Shown piece by piece: positions 26,092 to 35,255 of a stretch of 46,684 nucleotides of DNA. Below the pieces are notes generated by a model. That model had not been told where the DNA came from and made no database searches. It was given only the letters and a program-made list of their open reading frames with translations. The stretch is from the NCBI GenBank assembly GCA_017994635.1, contig JAGOKK010000007.1, positions 1 to 46,684 on the forward strand. The letters run 5' to 3'. Made by a program: the position numbers and the translations under genes. How positions within the stretch are numbered: position 1 is the stretch's first letter; each line of letters starts with the position of its first letter. Source of the DNA: Candidatus Cloacimonadota bacterium (GTDB lineage: Bacteria > Cloacimonadota > Cloacimonadia > Cloacimonadales > Cloacimonadaceae).

Positions 26092-27338
26092 TTGAGGAGG
26101 TGGATAAAGAGTCCGCTACGTAGCTTTGGCTCAAACCAGGTAGATTTTGGGGGCATAATCTCACCGGCATCCGCAATGCCGATCAATTCGTCCATCGAAG
26201 TTGGATACATGGCAAAGGCTACTACTTCGCGTCCGCTATCCACGCGTTTTACCAATTCGCCCAATCCGCGGATCCCGCCCACGAAGTCGATGCGTTTGTC
26301 GGTGCGGGGATCATTGATCCCAAGGATGGGGTGCAGTAAGTTCAATTGCAGGATGGAGACGTCCAGGTTTTCCACTACATCGCATTCTTGCCAGCTTCCA
26401 GCTTTTGGGCTGATAAAGTACCATTTGCCATCGATATACATGCTTATCTGATGCAGGTGGGAGGGCTTGTATTCCGCTCCAGCGGGCACTTCCTGTACGT
26501 TCCAGCTCTTCTTTACCTGGCTCATATATTCATCTTTGGTGTAGCCGTTAAGATCTTTCACAACGCGGTTGTAATCAAAGATCTTCAGGTGATTATCGGG
26601 GAAAATCACGGTCATAAAGAAGTTAAATTCTTCATTGCCGGTATAGTTCGGATTTTGCTCACGACGCACCAGACCCACCTTGGCGGCGCTGGCGGTGCGA
26701 TGATGCCCATCGGCCACATATAGATAGCGCATTTTGGCAAAAGCTGTTTCTATGGCCTTGATATCGGCATCCTTGTCCATCAGCCACAACGTATGGCCGA
26801 TTCCATCATCTGAGGTGAAATCATACACGGGAGCATTGGTTCTGCATACATTTTCCACTATGGCGTCGATATCATCCTGGTGACGATAGGTGAAAAACAC
26901 AGGTGAGGGGTGCGCGTCGCAGGTATCAACGTGGCGGATGCGGTCTGCTTCCTTTTCTGCACGGGTCAATTCATGCTTCTTGATGGTCCCGTCCATATAT
27001 TCATCCACGGCACTGAGACCGACCAGGCCAAATTGATAACGCCCATCCATCTGCTGACGGTAGATGTAAAACATAGGCTTGTCGTCCTGTATCATGTGGC
27101 CATTGGTGATGTAATTGTAAAGGTTTTCCTTCGCTTTGGCATATACTGCGGGATCGTATAGATCGGTGCCTTCGGGAAGGTCAACCTCCGGTTTCTCCAC
27201 ATGGATAAAGCTGAGGGGATTCTTCTTAACCTCAATGCGGGCTTCATCGGAATCCATCACGTCGTAGGGAAGGGAAGCGATGGCGTGTGCTTTCTCTGGC
27301 ACGGGGCGAACTGCTTTGAAGGGCTTGAATGTTGCCAT
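26088..27338 (-). CDS. DUF1015 family protein
   Basis: Protein of 416 residues of the DUF1015 family, recognised by its start (FKAVRP...AHAIASLPYDVMDSDEAR) and by YVADGHHRTASAAK in the middle, which resembles the active-site loop of ParB/sulfiredoxin-type phosphotransferases. The exact reaction of this member is unknown. ATG 27338 with AAGAGG upstream. It lies 44 bases after the M18 aminopeptidase and may share its transcript; downstream it overlaps rimO by 4 bases. Family-level call is firm, function open. Confidence 0.85.
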   Translation of the reverse strand: MATFKPFKAVRPVPEKAHAIASLPYDVMDSDEARIEVKKNPLSFIHVEKPEVDLPEGTDLYDPAVYAKAKENLYNYITNGHMIQDDKPMFYIYRQQMDGRYQFGLVGLSAVDEYMDGTIKKHELTRAEKEADRIRHVDTCDAHPSPVFFTYRHQDDIDAIVENVCRTNAPVYDFTSDDGIGHTLWLMDKDADIKAIETAFAKMRYLYVADGHHRTASAAKVGLVRREQNPNYTGNEEFNFFMTVIFPDNHLKIFDYNRVVKDLNGYTKDEYMSQVKKSWNVQEVPAGAEYKPSHLHQISMYIDGKWYFISPKAGSWQECDVVENLDVSILQLNLLHPILGINDPRTDKRIDFVGGIRGLGELVKRVDSGREVVAFAMYPTSMDELIGIADAGEIMPPKSTWFEPKLRSGLFIHLLK

Positions 27339-27382
27339 TGGTCATAACCTCTTTATTCTTATTTTTCTGTGTTAATACATCA

Positions 27383-28654
27383 TCAGGCAAAGAAGATTTC
27401 AAATACCTTTATCAGGTACAGATGATCTTCTGTGCCGCAAGTTTCGCGTACTGAGTGCATTGCCCACATGGGATTGCCGATATCGATGGTGGAGATGCCC
27501 AGATCGGCGGCCAGAATGGGGCCTACAGTACTACCACAGGGCATATCGCTGCGCACAAGGAAGCTCTGATATGGCACATGGGCTGCGTTGCAGAGCTGGA
27601 TGAAGGCCTGGCTGCTCTCGGCTGTGGAAGCGTAGCGGTGATTGGCATTGAGCTTGATCACGGGGCCTTGATTCATGCGCGGAGCGTAATCGGGATCGTA
27701 CTTCTCAGCGTAAGAGGGGTGATAGGCATGAGCCATATCGGCTGAGATCAGATAGGAGGAGTGAATCGCGCAAAAATACTCTTCCCTGCTGCAATTCAAC
27801 GCCAGGCAGATGCGTTCCAAAAGCTCCGATAGCAGGGAGGAGAAAGCGCCTTGTGGTGTTTGGCTGCCGATCTCTTCATGATCAAAGAATACTCCCACGG
27901 CAGTGTGTTTCGGCCCTTTGGCAGACAGTAAACCCTGAAGTATGCTGTGAGTCATGGCCAGATTATCCAGCCTGCCACAGGCAATCATCTCGCTCTGTAT
28001 GCCGATGGTGGCAGCCTCGGCTGTGTCATATAGATACAGATCGTCCGCAATGATGTCCGCTGCTTTGATCTTGAGTGCTTTGGCGATCAAAGCATACAGG
28101 GGATTCTCGTCCTTCTCGCTCACGCTGAGAATGGCTTGAAGATGAGTTTGTTTATTATATTCAAATCCTTTATTTATCTCACGGTTCATGTGAATGGCTG
28201 CGTTTGGGATGATGGCGATGGGACGCTTCAGATCTACCGTGCGGCTTTCATTACCCTTGGGAGTCTTTACGATCACACGGCCGGAAACGCTTAGTTCCCT
28301 ATCCAGCCAGGTATGCACTATCGGCCCGCCATACACTTCCACGCCCATACGGCATACTCCACGATCACATCTGTAGCTCTGGGTCTTTAGCTTCAAGGAA
28401 GGGCTGTCAATATGGCTGGCGGCCAGTTTGAATCCGCTCTCGGCAGGGCTCTTGCTACCTACTACAAAGGCGATGACAGCTGTATCCATGCGACGAATGA
28501 AGTACTTCCCGCCCTTTTTGAGCTTGAAGCTTTTGCTCTCGCTCAATTCTACAAAGCCGGCAGCAGCCAATCGGTCCATGATCTGTTTGCTGGCTGTAAA
28601 GCGTGAATTCGCTCCGTCCAGGAAACTCAGGAAGTCTGTAAGGTGTTTATCCAT
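27383..28654 (-). CDS. apeB: M18 family aminopeptidase
   Basis: Cytoplasmic metallo-aminopeptidase of 423 residues, M18 family (aspartyl aminopeptidase-like), removing N-terminal residues from peptides. The co-catalytic zinc ligands are visible as ASHIDSPSL (His, Asp), FFDHEEIGSQT (Glu-Glu, then Gly-Ser) and, near the end, the M18 segment SDMPCGSTVGPILA. Two ATGs compete. ATG 28654 (MDKHLTDF) has GGAG 9 bases upstream, while 28669 has none, so 28654 is preferred. A TTGACA at 28715-28710 on the minus strand is the likely -35. It fits peptide use by an amino-acid fermenter, which is inference. Confidence 0.92.
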   Translation of the reverse strand: MDKHLTDFLSFLDGANSRFTASKQIMDRLAAAGFVELSESKSFKLKKGGKYFIRRMDTAVIAFVVGSKSPAESGFKLAASHIDSPSLKLKTQSYRCDRGVCRMGVEVYGGPIVHTWLDRELSVSGRVIVKTPKGNESRTVDLKRPIAIIPNAAIHMNREINKGFEYNKQTHLQAILSVSEKDENPLYALIAKALKIKAADIIADDLYLYDTAEAATIGIQSEMIACGRLDNLAMTHSILQGLLSAKGPKHTAVGVFFDHEEIGSQTPQGAFSSLLSELLERICLALNCSREEYFCAIHSSYLISADMAHAYHPSYAEKYDPDYAPRMNQGPVIKLNANHRYASTAESSQAFIQLCNAAHVPYQSFLVRSDMPCGSTVGPILAADLGISTIDIGNPMWAMHSVRETCGTEDHLYLIKVFEIFFA

Positions 28655-29295
28655 AGTATTATGCTCCATTCTAATGTGTTGAAGGCCATGATTTCCAGTG
28701 GGCAGTTTATGTCAAGCAAGAGCATGAGTAGCATCGACTTTGAGTTGTGAGTCTTCGAAGTGGTCGCTGCCAATACTCATTCTTCCAGCCCGATCAGACT
28801 CTTGTCTCCTCACTTCAAGTTACGCTAATGCACCGCCAAGAGTGGCACATGCCATAGTGAGTGTGCAAAGCGCAGCGAAGCCCTTTGTGAACACACCCCG
28901 TCGGTACGACTCTAGCCGCCTGTCAACTGCTAGACTTGCTAAACACATCTCAAACACATCCCAAGCCACGCTCAGGATGTCTTTGGGATGCTCTTGGATT
29001 CATTATGGAGCCAAAAGTAAAGACAATAGTACACTTCGTATTCTACATGTGCCAGGGCTTTTTGTGCATTTGGTACACCTTACGAGGGGCTTTGGAGAGT
29101 GAACCGCAGGAGAGCCCCTACGAGGTGAAAACTATGAATCGTGTCGCCATCCGGGCTATTTGGGAACTGGTCTATGATGTGCACGACCAGAGATTAGCCC
29201 AAAAGTGTCATTCTCCGGGCTGTTTTAATCTGCCAGAAGTCTGAGCGATTTCGTGCGTTAGTTGGCAGTGAGTTTTAGTTGGCGACTTCGTTGCG
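28655..29295. other. Intergenic region between Uup gene and aminopeptidase
   Basis: About 640 bases without a supported gene. It holds palindromic repeat copy 2 (28946-28990), a candidate -35 for the aminopeptidase (28710-28715, minus), and a 7-bp inverted repeat AGGGGCT/AGCCCCT (29085-29091, 29113-29119) whose flanks also carry a direct TACGAGG repeat. An open frame on the plus strand (28936-29244) crosses the repeat and is rejected. Confidence 0.5.
28946..28990 (+). repeat. Dispersed 45-bp imperfect palindrome, copy 2
   Basis: Arms 28946-28966 and 28970-28990 pair at 17 of 21 positions around a 3-base loop. The right arm is identical to that of copy 3; the left arm is identical to copy 1 read on the other strand. 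Similarity to copy 3 continues to about 29005 (TGGATTCA shared). Confidence 0.85.
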
Positions 29296-31059
29296 TTAGA
29301 GAGATGCTTTATCGCTCAATTCCACCCAGCGTTCGAGGATCTGTTCGTGTTCTGAACTGAGTCGCTCTATATCGGCTGCCAGGTCGCTGTATTCCTGAGC
29401 TTTGAGATTGGGTAGGCTAAGGCGATCCTCTAGTTCGTTTAGGTTGTTCTCCAATTCTATGATTCGGGATTCGAGGTTAGCAAATTCCCGCTGTTCATTG
29501 TAGGATAGACCTTTATTGGTCCTCTTTGGGCGTAGAATCTCAGGCGAACTGCTCTCTTCACGTACTTCTTTTTCGTAACGTTTTACCAGGAGGTAATCAG
29601 AGTAATTGCCGGCAAACTTGCGGAAATGGCCATCTTGATGGATGAAGAGGTAATCCACACAGCGATCAAGGAAGAAGCGATCGTGAGAAACCACGAGCAG
29701 GCAACCCTTGAAGGCATCAAGATAATCCTCCAGGATTTCCAGAGTACGGATGTCAAGATCGTTAGTTGGTTCATCCAGGATGATGAAGTTTGCTCCAAAC
29801 ATGAGGGACTTGAGCAGATAGAGGCGTTTTCTTTCACCTCCGGAGAGCGCTGAAAGCTTCATTTGCTGCATTTTGCCATCGAAGAGAAAACGATTGAGCA
29901 TCTCGGTAGCTGTCACTTTACTGCCGTCCGCCATCCTGATGGTTTCCGCGTATTGCGCGATATATTCATAAACGCTTAGCTTTGGATCAAAGCTATCTTC
30001 ATCCTGTTTATAATAAGCGATATGAGTATTGATGCCCAGTTTGATGCTGCCAATATCTGGTTTGACATCGCCGGTGATCATCTTGAGAAGAGTGGTTTTG
30101 CCACAACCGTTGGGGCCTAACACACCGATGCGTTCCAGGGGTTGAAAGTTATGATCCAGCTCCTCAAAGAGAGGGCGCGAATCGTAGGACTTGCTAAGCT
30201 TATGCAGTTCCAGAATGGTGCGGCCCAGGCGATCGGTTTGAAAGGATATGTCCAGATCCTGTTCCTCGATCAGATAGCTTTTACTAAGCAGTTCCTTTAC
30301 CCTGTCCACATGGTTTTTGGGTTTGGTGGCCCGGGCTCGGGCTCCCCGGGCTAACCACGCCAGTTCTTTGTCCAATTGTGCCTGACGGCGGGTTTCTTTG
30401 CGTTCAGAATCCTGCTGGCGCAGGATCTTGCCCTTTACGTAGTCACTATAGTTCCCTTCATAAAAGTAAAGCTTTGCCCGTTCGATCTCGAAGATGCGGT
30501 TGCACACGGCATCCAGGAAATAACGATCGTGGGTAACGAAGATCAGTGCTGTCTTCATGGTGGCCAGATAGTCCTGCAGCCACTCGATGGTATCCAGATC
30601 CAAGTGATTGGTGGGTTCATCCATTACCAATAGATCTGGCTCGGTAGCCAGCACCTTGGCAATATCTACCTTGCGCCGTTGACCGCCGGATAGTAGTCGC
30701 ATGGGTTTATCATAAGTATCAATGCCCAGTTTGGTGAGCAGCGCTTTGTACACATGATCTGGCTTTTGCGCTTTGGGATCACCGGGAAATACATGCTCCA
30801 GGACATTTGCGTGGGGAAGAAACTGGGGATCCTGTTCCAAATAACCTATCTTGAGACCTTTGCGGGGAGTGATGGTACCGGTATTGGGAGGAAGTGCTGC
30901 TGATAAGATACGCAAGAGCGTTGTTTTACCGCTGCCATTCACGCCCAGAATGCCGATTTTATCCCCAGCATGGACGCCGAAGCTGGCATTATCAATGATG
31001 CATCTATCCCCATAGGAGAGAGAGACATTTTCGAGTGTGAGGATTACGTCGCTGGCCAT
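29296..31059 (-). CDS. uup: ABC-F family ATPase, Uup-type
   Basis: Soluble tandem ABC ATPase of 587 residues without membrane segments, an ABC-F protein acting on ribosomes or DNA-linked processes rather than transport. Domain 1 has GVNGSGKTT and LSGGQRRKVDIAKVL; domain 2 has GPNGCGKTT and LSGGERKRLYLLKSL; each is followed by a DEPTN Walker B. The last 70 residues (SYNEQREFANLESRI...) form the Lys/Glu-rich coiled coil that marks Uup rather than EttA. ATG 31059 lies 6 bases after the 3' end of tRNA-Arg, so it is probably transcribed with or through the tRNA. Confidence 0.9.
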   Translation of the reverse strand: MASDVILTLENVSLSYGDRCIIDNASFGVHAGDKIGILGVNGSGKTTLLRILSAALPPNTGTITPRKGLKIGYLEQDPQFLPHANVLEHVFPGDPKAQKPDHVYKALLTKLGIDTYDKPMRLLSGGQRRKVDIAKVLATEPDLLVMDEPTNHLDLDTIEWLQDYLATMKTALIFVTHDRYFLDAVCNRIFEIERAKLYFYEGNYSDYVKGKILRQQDSERKETRRQAQLDKELAWLARGARARATKPKNHVDRVKELLSKSYLIEEQDLDISFQTDRLGRTILELHKLSKSYDSRPLFEELDHNFQPLERIGVLGPNGCGKTTLLKMITGDVKPDIGSIKLGINTHIAYYKQDEDSFDPKLSVYEYIAQYAETIRMADGSKVTATEMLNRFLFDGKMQQMKLSALSGGERKRLYLLKSLMFGANFIILDEPTNDLDIRTLEILEDYLDAFKGCLLVVSHDRFFLDRCVDYLFIHQDGHFRKFAGNYSDYLLVKRYEKEVREESSSPEILRPKRTNKGLSYNEQREFANLESRIIELENNLNELEDRLSLPNLKAQEYSDLAADIERLSSEHEQILERWVELSDKASL

Positions 31060-31065
31060 AAATGC

Positions 31066-31142
31066 TGGCGTCCCTGAGGCGATTCGAACGCCTGACCTTC
31101 ACCTTCGGAGGGTGCCACTCTATCCAGCTGAGCTACAGGGAC
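31066..31142 (-). tRNA. tRNA-Arg (anticodon CCG)
   Basis: 77-nt cloverleaf: acceptor GTCCCTG/CAGGGAC with discriminator G and encoded CCA, D-stem GCTC/GAGT, anticodon loop CTCCGAA (anticodon CCG, reads CGG), T-arm AGGCG-TTCGAAT-CGCCT. Closely resembles E. coli tRNA-Arg(CCG). Confidence 0.95.
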
Positions 31143-31158
31143 GCAAATAGGTGAGTTC

Positions 31159-31187
31159 ATAGATTTCTGACGGCTACTTTGTGTCAA
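31159..31187 (-). promoter_or_regulatory. Candidate promoter for tRNA-Arg
   Basis: Minus strand TTGACA (31187-31182), 17-base spacer, ATCTAT (31164-31159), 17 bases before the tRNA 5' end. It starts just after the ThyX-like stop codon. Confidence 0.6.
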
Positions 31188-31197
31188 CTCCAAATGA

Positions 31198-32604
31198 CTA
31201 AAACTCGCTTTTTCCGCAGAGTTTGGCGGCTGCATTAGGGGCGTGTTTTCTGGCAATATCACGGATTACATCGGCGATTTCACGGATTTCCCACTGGGCA
31301 TGGGCATCACTGCGCAGACGTACAAAGTGATAGATCTCCCGTAGATTCATCTTGGCATATACCTTTACAGGGGTGGCATTTAAGTTCAAATAGCTGCGCA
31401 GATGTGCCAACGAAGCGGGGAAGGTGTCGCCAAGCTTGATCCCTTCATAAAAGAGCTTTTCCCATATCCCTTTGCGCTTGATCTTCAGGATTGGTTCAGG
31501 CAGCATGATGATGCCTGGACTGCCAGATTTCTTGATCAAAGTGCACTGACGATGCCGCTTGAATTGAGCCCAACAGCACTCGCTCATACTGATTTCAAAT
31601 TCAAACTCCGCGGTTTCAAATGCGCGCGGCATTTTGTGCCAGCTTTCCAGGCCGGAAAAGAGTTGATTCCAGAGCTGGGTTTTCTTCAGTTTCGGCAGAC
31701 CGGACACAATATCAAGGGTATCAGAGTAGCTAAGCTCTCCCCTGATGTAAATCAGTGCAGTGAGTATGCGGTCGTCAGCATTGTGGGGTGCAGAGATCAG
31801 CTTTACCTTGGTTTCCAGATCCAGCGCGGCCAGCCAGGGCAATTCCTGCTGCATAAAGCCGCTGAAGCCTATCGCGTCTGGATTGACGGTTCCTTTGAAT
31901 CCATCATTCTGAGTGTAACGGATCAGAGAAGGACTGATGGCTGAAACTTCCGTGTAAAGAAGTTCACGCAGTTGGTGGGCTTCAGCTCCAGGCGCTGATG
32001 AAAGACGGCGTAGCAGGGCTTCAATGTTGCGGGCATTGATGGTGATCCCCATCTGGGTCTTTGTGGCCAGAGGGAGGATATATCGCGCGTCTTCCTTGGC
32101 CCGGCATTCCAGATCTCGTCTTGATAACTGTTTATCGAGGGTCTGGTAGTACTCGCAGAGCATTTTGTAAGAGCTTTCATACTCATTGAAAAGGCTCTTC
32201 ATGTAGGCTTTGTAGCGTTTCTTCAGTTTGGGCAAATCGTCGAGCTCTTCAGGGATCACGTAATCCGCGGAAAAGGTTACGTAGCGCTGAGATTTTTCAG
32301 TGAAAGAGACCAGGCGACTTCGCTGTACAGTCTCAGTGAGATGTCTGGAGATATCAATTAGATCGATATTGAAGACAGCATGCTCAGCTACAGAGGCATG
32401 CCCCATTTCGAAGATAATATTGGTATTGGATGAACGAGCTTTTTCTACTTCTTTGAGGGCTTCTACGCGCAAATCATCCACACTCTTCTTGCTGCGGCTG
32501 ATTCTGGCGTAGGCTGCAGAGATCACTTCGGGAGTGGCAGTTCGATCCTTCAGACTGTCAATAAGGCTCTTGTCAATGTTGAACCCGGCAATGAGAAGCT
32601 TCAT
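31198..32604 (-). CDS. thyX: Tandem ThyX-like protein (FAD-dependent thymidylate synthase family)
   Basis: Protein of 468 residues made of two ThyX-like halves; classical ThyX is about 220 residues per chain and works as a tetramer making dTMP. In the N-half, GHASVAEHAVF and RSRLVSFTEKSQRY match the GHxSxxEH and RHRxxSxNExSxRY motifs, with His and Asn replaced. The C-half has RHRQCTLIKKSG (no Ser/Glu) but a full AHAQWEIREIA end. So catalytic elements are split between the halves. ATG 32604 has GGAG at 9 bases; ATG 32619 overlapping the deoC stop is an alternative. Whether it makes dTMP or has another flavin role is open. Confidence 0.8.
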   Translation of the reverse strand: MKLLIAGFNIDKSLIDSLKDRTATPEVISAAYARISRSKKSVDDLRVEALKEVEKARSSNTNIIFEMGHASVAEHAVFNIDLIDISRHLTETVQRSRLVSFTEKSQRYVTFSADYVIPEELDDLPKLKKRYKAYMKSLFNEYESSYKMLCEYYQTLDKQLSRRDLECRAKEDARYILPLATKTQMGITINARNIEALLRRLSSAPGAEAHQLRELLYTEVSAISPSLIRYTQNDGFKGTVNPDAIGFSGFMQQELPWLAALDLETKVKLISAPHNADDRILTALIYIRGELSYSDTLDIVSGLPKLKKTQLWNQLFSGLESWHKMPRAFETAEFEFEISMSECCWAQFKRHRQCTLIKKSGSPGIIMLPEPILKIKRKGIWEKLFYEGIKLGDTFPASLAHLRSYLNLNATPVKVYAKMNLREIYHFVRLRSDAHAQWEIREIADVIRDIARKHAPNAAAKLCGKSEF

Positions 32605-32618
32605 TGTGGGGGTCTCCA

Positions 32619-33392
32619 TCAAAGCAGGGCAGAAACACTGCTAGCGCCGATCCTGCTAGCGCCAGCGGCTATCATTTGGTTCGCGCTGTCTTTATCACGA
32701 ATTCCGCCACTGGCCTTTACTCCAAGTTTGGGGCCAACAACTTCACGCATCAAAGCGATGTCTTCCGCTTTGGCTCCAGAAGTTCCAAAACCGGTGGAAG
32801 TCTTTACGTACTTTGCTCCTGCCTTTTTGCTGATCAGACAGCTGAGGATCATCTGCTCCCTGGTCAGAAAGCTGGTTTCGATGATTACCTTGAGGAGTAC
32901 AGAATTTTCCAGACATTGGATGGCAACTGACTTGATGGTTTCCATCGCCATCTGCCAATCTCCGCTTCTGAGAGCCGCCAGGTTTTGCACCATATCCAGT
33001 TCATCGATTCCAGCCTCAAGCACAGCCTTGGCTTCTTTCTTTACGGCTTTTCGGGAGCCAGCCCCCAGGGGAAAGTTTATCACAGTGCAGATCTTCACGG
33101 CACCATCAAGGATTTTCCGGGCGTAGGGTATGAAGTGGGAATTGATGCACACGGAGGCTGTATGATGTTCGGCGGCCATGGCGCAGAGATTTGCGATATC
33201 ATCGTCTGTGGCATCGGCTTTGAGTACTGTAGCATCGATGATGGATGCGATGCCTTTTGCCGGGTCGTAAAGCTCATCGGGTTCATCAGCCCGACATTTG
33301 GCGCAGTGTAAACAAACATGGTGAGCTCCGCCACAGCGACAGATCTGCTGGCTGGGAAAGTATTCTTTGGCAATGTCTGGTATGCTTTTCAT
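32619..33392 (-). CDS. deoC: Deoxyribose-phosphate aldolase with N-terminal Cys-rich extension
   Basis: DeoC of 257 residues, a class I aldolase splitting 2-deoxyribose-5-phosphate to glyceraldehyde-3-phosphate and acetaldehyde. The Schiff-base Lys is K197 (YVKTSTGFG), with Asp132 (ELDMV) and Lys226 (GVKASGG). Residues 15-40 form an added Cys-rich segment: Cys18, 20, 27, 30 and 33 with His24-25, like a small zinc or iron-binding finger; I know of no such finger in textbook DeoC. ATG 33392 follows AAAGGA, 10 bases after the rlmN stop. Its stop overlaps the possible ThyX start, pairing a deoxynucleoside-salvage gene with a dTMP-family gene. Confidence 0.93.
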   Translation of the reverse strand: MKSIPDIAKEYFPSQQICRCGGAHHVCLHCAKCRADEPDELYDPAKGIASIIDATVLKADATDDDIANLCAMAAEHHTASVCINSHFIPYARKILDGAVKICTVINFPLGAGSRKAVKKEAKAVLEAGIDELDMVQNLAALRSGDWQMAMETIKSVAIQCLENSVLLKVIIETSFLTREQMILSCLISKKAGAKYVKTSTGFGTSGAKAEDIALMREVVGPKLGVKASGGIRDKDSANQMIAAGASRIGASSVSALL

Positions 33393-33402
33393 AATGTATC
33401 CT

Positions 33403-34422
33403 TTAAGAACCGGCTAATTGACCACAGGCACCTGATACATCAGATCCGCGGCTGCGTCGCAGAGTGATGGCCTGATTGATGCTCTGGGCAGCGGTCATAA
33501 ATGTTTCAATTTCCTGCGCATCAGGTTTTCGGTAGGGTAGATGGGGCACGGGATTGAAAGGTATAAAATTGATCTTACAGGAAAGATCGCCAGTGAACTT
33601 GCGCAAGGCCTTGATGTCGGCAGGGCTCATATTCACATCAGGGATCAGTATGTATTCGAAAGTGACGCGATAACTGCTCCGGCTCAGGTAGTACACCAGA
33701 GCATTCTTCAGGCTAATCAATGGATAGGTCTGATTGATGGGCATCAAGGTGCTGCGGATCTCGTCAATGGCTGAGTTTAGCGATACAGCAAGCTTGCATT
33801 TTACTCCGCTATCGGACAGAGCGATTATCCCGGGGATGACGCCACAGGTGGATACTGTGGTGCGTCGGGGACTGAATGCTATGGTATCATGGGCTTGAAT
33901 GATGGTAAGAGTCTTTAGCACTGTGGGAAGATTGTCCAGGGGCTCGCCCATGCCCATAAAAACGATGTTTGTAACTCTTGGAAGTGGGCTTTGAGCCAAT
34001 GCCAGCATGATTTGTCCCACGATCTCATGGGTTTCCAGATTGCGCCTCAGTCCCAATCTGCCGGTGGCACAAAAGCTGCAGGAACGGGCACAACCTACCT
34101 GGGACGATACACAGAGTGTGTTCTTTTTGTCTGGATCAGGGATCATCACCATCTCGATTTTGGCACCATCTTCCAGGAGTAAGCGGTATTTGATGCTACC
34201 GTCATCGGCCTTGTCCTCTTTATCGATGATGGGCAAAGTAAAGCTGTATTGTTGAGTGATAAATACCTTAAAATCGATGGGAAGATCCGTCATCTCTTCT
34301 GGGTTATACACCAGCTTTACATAGAGCCAGTGCATCAACTGACGGTGCCGGAAGGCAGGGTATGCCTTCATAACTACGGCTTTAATTTCGCTGGAACTCT
34401 GGGAAAAGATGTTTACTCGCAT
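33403..34422 (-). CDS. rlmN: Dual-specificity RNA methyltransferase RlmN
   Basis: Radical-SAM methyltransferase of 339 residues that makes m2A in 23S rRNA (A2503) and tRNA (A37). The cluster motif CARSCSFC (CxxxCxxC) near residue 110, VFMGMGEPLDN, and the C-terminal Cys in VSGACGQL, which carries the methyl group in the mechanism, are all intact. ATG 34422 overlaps the PSP1 gene by 10 bases. Confidence 0.97.
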   Translation of the reverse strand: MRVNIFSQSSSEIKAVVMKAYPAFRHRQLMHWLYVKLVYNPEEMTDLPIDFKVFITQQYSFTLPIIDKEDKADDGSIKYRLLLEDGAKIEMVMIPDPDKKNTLCVSSQVGCARSCSFCATGRLGLRRNLETHEIVGQIMLALAQSPLPRVTNIVFMGMGEPLDNLPTVLKTLTIIQAHDTIAFSPRRTTVSTCGVIPGIIALSDSGVKCKLAVSLNSAIDEIRSTLMPINQTYPLISLKNALVYYLSRSSYRVTFEYILIPDVNMSPADIKALRKFTGDLSCKINFIPFNPVPHLPYRKPDAQEIETFMTAAQSINQAITLRRSRGSDVSGACGQLAGS

Positions 34423-35252
34423 GTCAGTAAATCCGGAACACTGATCACCGGTAGTGTGTTGTATTCATCGGGGGTCAATTCGGCAATCCCTTGATCTTCA
34501 GTGGAAAGATATATCTTTTTGGCCAATACATCGATGCGAAATACCATCGCTTTATTCCCCTTGTATTTTACGCAGGTGCCAATGATGGGAAAATCTCTGC
34601 CTTCTTCCACGTAGAAATCCTCTTCGAAATTCAGACAGCAAAGTAAGCGTCCGCAGGGACCTGATATTTTGGATAGGTTCCCAGCTAGATTCTGATCCTT
34701 GGCCATCTTGATGGTAACCTGATTGAAGCGCTTGAGGAAACTGCTGCAGCAGTATTGGCAACCACACATACCAAAACCGCCCAGGCGCTTTGCTTCATCG
34801 CGCCCAGTAGTTTGGTGTAGTTCGATACGGGTGCGGAAAATGGTGGCCAATTCGCGGACAAATACACGAAAATCGATCCTGCCATCTGCGGTGAAAAAGA
34901 AAGTCAGCTTGTTACCGTCAAATTGATATATGGTTTCAATCAGTTTCATCTCAAAGGGGTAGCGCAGCAGAAGGTCATTGAAGGTGTGGGAAGCCTTTTC
35001 TTCTTCCTGACAGATGCTATTCATTTTATCGATGTCCGAATCGCTTGCTTTGCGCAGGATCTTATAGACACGGTTGCCGGATAGAACGTCACTATCTTCA
35101 CGGGGGACAGCCATGTGCACAATTTGGGCGATATCCTCGCCGCGTTCTACCTCCACTACGATGAGATCTTCGGGTTCGATGGGCAGGGCATCAGGATTCA
35201 AGTAATGCCCCATGCGGCCACTACGAAACTCCACTTCAATATAATCTTGCAT
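34413..35252 (-). CDS. ricT: PSP1 domain protein (RicT/YaaT-like)
   Basis: Protein of 279 residues with the PSP1 domain. Diagnostic Cys-rich segments are GFGMCGCQYCCSSFLKRF and CGRLLCCLNFE. In Bacillus the homologue RicT (YaaT) acts with RicA and RicF in an Fe-S-containing complex affecting RNA processing. The role outside Firmicutes is uncertain. In many genomes this gene lies by holB; here it is between the GlmU-like gene (3 bases) and rlmN (10-base overlap). GGAG precedes ATG 35252. Confidence 0.88.
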   Translation of the reverse strand: MQDYIEVEFRSGRMGHYLNPDALPIEPEDLIVVEVERGEDIAQIVHMAVPREDSDVLSGNRVYKILRKASDSDIDKMNSICQEEEKASHTFNDLLLRYPFEMKLIETIYQFDGNKLTFFFTADGRIDFRVFVRELATIFRTRIELHQTTGRDEAKRLGGFGMCGCQYCCSSFLKRFNQVTIKMAKDQNLAGNLSKISGPCGRLLCCLNFEEDFYVEEGRDFPIIGTCVKYKGNKAMVFRIDVLAKKIYLSTEDQGIAELTPDEYNTLPVISVPDLLTCE

Positions 35253-35255
35253 CTA

